In this document: positions 61,324-64,000 of the stretch, piece by piece
Layout of the letters: each line of letters opens with the position of its first letter
Numbering within the stretch: the first letter of the stretch is position 1
From: Lumbricus terrestris
Lineage: Eukaryota; Annelida; Clitellata; Crassiclitellata; Lumbricidae
Direction of reading: 5' to 3'
Assembly: GCA_949752735.1 (NCBI GenBank)
Contig: OX457043.1
Span: 37,632,605-37,696,604, forward strand
DNA length: 64,000 nucleotides
Position numbers and translations under genes: made by a program
The notes under the pieces: generated by a model
Seen by the model: the letters and a program-made list of their open reading frames with translations, nothing else
Told to the model about the DNA's origin: nothing
Databases searched by the model: none

Positions 61324-61803
61324 TTGCAAATCTTTCCTTTCTCTCTAAGACCTCTTTTCTTTCTCTCTAAGACTTTAGAGCGACTTGTTTCTTTGCAACT
61401 TCTCCCTTATCTTGAGCAATCGGTCCTTCTACCTCCCAGACAATCTGGCTTTAGAGCTTACCATTCGACTGAAACTGCTCTTCTGTCTCTTCTTTCTGAC
61501 ATCTATTCCGCTATGGATAAATCACAGGTTACTCTTCTGGCTCTCTTTGATGCATCTTCAGCATTTGATATGGTAGACCATGATATTCTACTACATCGTC
61601 TTGAAACTTCTATTGGTCTTAGTGGCCTTCCTCTTCTTTGGTTTCGTTCATATCTTACTGACCGTACCCAAATGGTTATACTAGATGATTCTCGCACCTC
61701 ATGGGTTCCTGTTAAATTTGGAGTTCCTCAAGGATCCGTACTAGGTCCACTTCTTTATATCTTGTTTACAGCTGATATCCCTCTTCTCTTTGCTAAACAC
61801 TAA
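61324..61803 (+). pseudogene. CR1/L2-like RT, fingers and palm start
   Basis: 159 codons: TLERLVSLQLLPYLEQS, QSGFRAYHSTETALLSLLSD, LALFDASSAFDMVDHDILL (first RT acid), FGVPQGSVLGPLLYILFT. A stop follows, and the catalytic YADD is in the next 20 codons (near 61820). Confidence 0.88.
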
Positions 61804-62075
61804 GCCTCTGGTCACCTTTATGCTGATGATGTCCAAACTTTTGTTCATGGCTCCTCTTACCAACAACTTGCTCTCTGTCAGTCTATTGAATCTCTTTCTG
61901 CTGATCTCAATTGTTGGATGTCCTCAAATCGTCTTTCGCTCAACTCTTCAAAGACTCAGTTGATCTGGTTGGGCACCCGTCAACAGCTTAACAAGCTTGA
62001 TTACGTTTTACTTGCCAAGCACTTTCCTCAATTTACTTTTGTGACAAATGTCCGTGAGCTGGGTGTTACTTCTCT

Positions 62076-62675
62076 ATGCATATTTCTCGGTCCAGTTTCT
62101 ATCATCTGCGACGTTTACGTGCCATTAGGCGATCTGTCTCTTCATCGATTTTTTCTTCTATGGTCCATGCCTTCATCTGTTCCCGCATTGACTATTGTAA
62201 CTCGTTACTCATTGGCCTACCTAAACTCCGCCTGGCTCCACTTCAATCGGTACTTAATGCATCTGCACGTTTGATTGCCCGCCTTCCTCGTTTCTCTCAC
62301 ATTTCGACTTTCATGACTGAGCACCTTCACTGGCTTCCTTTGACTGCCCGGAATCAATATAAAATTCTTTTTCTTACCTATAAGATGTTTTTGGGTCAAG
62401 CGCCTCGCTACCTTTGTGATCTTACTAGGAAGCCTTTCTCTGCTACCGGTGGACGTCCTCTCCGCTCTTTAGACCGTCATGATCTTCTTGTACCACGATC
62501 TCGGACTGCCACAGCCCAACATCGCGCCTTTTCCTCTGTCTGCCCTTTACTGTGGAATGGCGTTCCTCCTATTATTCGTTCCCAGATTTTATCTGGAGGC
62601 TTTACTTTTTCTGCCCGTTGTCTTAAGACTTTTCTTTTTCCAGGAGTTCTTCGCACTGGAAGCGCCTCTGATTAG
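62076..62675 (+). pseudogene. CR1/L2-like RT C-terminus
   Basis: 199 codons: HLRRLRAIRRSVSSS, ICSRIDYCNSLLIGLP, LQSVLNASARLIARLP, LHWLPLTARNQYKILFLTYK, the LRSLDRHDLLVPRSRT block and the natural end. The upstream thumb (61918-62075) is in another frame. Confidence 0.88.
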
Positions 62676-62823
62676 GTTGTACTGTGAGAGGCGCTTTATA
62701 AATCCCAAAATAGAATAAAATAGAATAGAAATTAAGGGCATCGGGTTTAACAAACCCAAAGTAGACAAGTTCTTCAATTAATTGCAAAATATTTTTGTTC
62801 GACAGCAGCGAGAAGCAGCTCAT

Positions 62824-63282
62824 GCCGGTGTCACGAAATAGAGTATCCCCCGTATTAATTGTATCCCCCCAAATTACAAAAAGTCGAAAAAACCGATTCC
62901 GCGTGTATTTTTGGGCGCTAATTAATTTTTATCTGCTTTATGTTGAACAATGAGACTAACAAGTATGTTTATTCTTACTATATAATTTCTTTTGCCCTGT
63001 TTTTAGAGCACTTAAAACTTTTAAAACACTTAAAAACACTCAGAGTCACTAAATAAATTCGAGTTGCCTTTATCTGAGCATTGCTTAGGACACTTAAAAC
63101 AATTAGAGTCACTTTAAATTTTGATTACAGCATAAATATTTTTATTATGCTCATTTTTCAAAAAAGGGGATAGAATGGTTTATCCCCCCGGATAGTATAG
63201 ACCGGTTAATTCCATCCGGGGGGATAGATTAATTCATCCCACCGGATAGCTTTTAGGGGGGATACTCCGTTTCGTGTGACCG
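62824..63282. mobile_element. MITE-like element with 26-bp TIRs
   Basis: Left end ggtgtcacgaaatagagtat and, inverted, the right end ggtcacacgaaacggagtat, both running into a poly-C stretch. Internal copies of ccggata and ggggggata near the right side. About 455 bp, no coding. I could not define a target duplication with confidence. Confidence 0.65.
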
Positions 63283-63577
63283 GCGCAGAATATATTGAAT
63301 GTAGATGAATCTAGTGTCACTATATTTGCCACAAGTCATTGACAGAGGACCCATACTCCCATAGGGACCATAGCAGCTGGTAGAAAAGTGTTTTGAATAA
63401 AGGCAGCGCGTATAAAAGCGTATTAGTGTATAGGCTACAGTATTTGAATATATTATATGTGATGTTATTACATGTATAGGATCCACTGATATTCTAATTA
63501 ATAGTTTGCTACAACCCTGTGCCATGAAATGGCGCCTTCAAACTGTGAATCGGCTCTCTCAAATTCGTGTCATAACA

Positions 63578-63790
63578 TATGTGGCGCAGTGGCATAGTAT
63601 GTTCGTTGCCTTGCAGCAGGAGGATTACAGGTTCGAAATTCGAATCCACCTCAAGACGCCGCGCAAGTCCTTCACCCGCAATTTGCTCAGCGTTTCGGCG
63701 TGAAACTCCGATGCAGTGTCCGCACTGCAGTCGGGAGCGCCTCTGAGTACAGAGAGCTTGAAGGGGCGTTATAATAAGTGCACATACAAG
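63578..63790 (+). mobile_element. tRNA-derived SINE
   Basis: The head has a polymerase III A box (tggcgcagtggc) and, 40 bp on, a B box (ggttcgaaattcgaatcc), then an unrelated body (gcgtttcggcgtgaaactcc, then gagagcttgaaggggcgtta). Ends in a weak ataa-rich tail. No target duplication established. Confidence 0.65.
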
Positions 63791-63884
63791 CATAAATGAA
63801 TGCAAGTAAACACGTATGTAGCCACAATTTCGACCCATTTGCTTCATTTAGCTTGCTTTAAACATAATTTTATGGTCATCTTCT

Positions 63885-64000
63885 GTTTGGCTAATTTCGT
63901 CACCCGTGCCGAAATAACCCACAAGCCTTGCCGAAATTACCCTCCCCTACGGGTAATTTCGGCATCTGAACGCCTTCACGTCGCATGTTATAACACGAAT
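63885..64000. repeat. Abutting ends of two inverted-repeat elements
   Basis: Contains tgccgaaattaccc and, a few bases later, gggtaatttcggca, the same terminal motif as the TA-flanked element at 48531-49473. One copy appears to end near 63950 and another to start there and run out of the window. Confidence 0.55.

Larger units (their letters stand above)
61308..62716 (+). mobile_element. CR1/L2-like LINE, 5' truncated
   Basis: Plus-strand 1.4-kb 3' part of a LINE, starting within RT (NYRPIANLS) and ending in aatagaataaaatagaatag. Coding frames: 61324-61803, 61804-62075, 62076-62675. A 30-bp local duplication near 61345-61375 (tttctctctaagac twice) and several shifts inactivate it. A different subfamily from the LINE at 6.6-8.5 kb. 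Confidence 0.88.

Noticed and set aside
63578..63660. Functional tRNA gene
   Set aside because: Boxes are good, but the B-box loop is expanded and an acceptor stem is not evident. The body continues as a SINE.

Overview
The window is repeat-dense animal DNA, most likely from an aquatic invertebrate. This is inferred from the mix of retroelements: a Gmr1-like Gypsy, a Copia element, a GIY-YIG Penelope element and several LINE clades. The sequence does not identify the species. I found no host protein-coding gene, rRNA or conventional tRNA gene, so the features below are almost entirely mobile elements and tandem repeats.

Layout. (1) 1-13.1 kb: a decayed Gypsy element on the minus strand. Its gag is at 13.07-10.2 kb, integrase at 10.05-9.5 kb and RT/RNase H at 6.6-5.4 kb. 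It is interrupted by a CR1/L2-like LINE, a 15-bp minisatellite and a hAT-like end. A 1414-bp stretch of it recurs at the left edge of the window. A hAT copy and a broken LINE lie between 1.8 and 3.7 kb. (2) 13.48-14.44 kb: a mariner-type element with long terminal inverted repeats. (3) 15.05-46.5 kb: a cluster of about nine substantial LINE copies and several short stubs, all on the minus strand. Each lies between (ATT)n or (ATC)n arrays. They carry an RT followed by a restriction-like endonuclease (zinc motif, then RPDG...WD). One copy is split by a Copia element (31,955-42,915), and that Copia is split by a nearly intact Gmr1-like Gypsy element (35,889-42,220). Both insertions have target-site duplications. 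(4) 46.5-49.5 kb: a LINE tail, a 5'-truncated Jockey-like LINE and a TA-flanked inverted-repeat element. (5) 49.5-60.9 kb: one RTE-like LINE with an inverted 5' end. It is split by a hAT element (8-bp duplication CCCGTCTC) and by a Jockey-like LINE (8-bp duplication CTGGTATT). The Jockey-like LINE is itself interrupted by a two-ORF Penelope-like element with an SGNH-like first ORF. (6) 61-64 kb: a CR1/L2-like LINE, a MITE-like element, a tRNA-derived SINE and abutting inverted-repeat ends.

How the parts work together. The (ATT)n arrays appear to be the landing site of the endonuclease LINEs, and the cluster has grown by repeated insertion into itself. The LTR, hAT, Jockey and Penelope elements then landed in that material. 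Most copies are dead through 5' truncation, frameshifts, stops or internal deletion. The best preserved are the Gmr1-like Gypsy (near-identical LTRs, two in-frame stops), LINE copies C, D and E (open from the truncation point to the stop), and the Penelope element (one frameshift, plus one stop in ORF1). All family names are from reading the translations. No database search was run.
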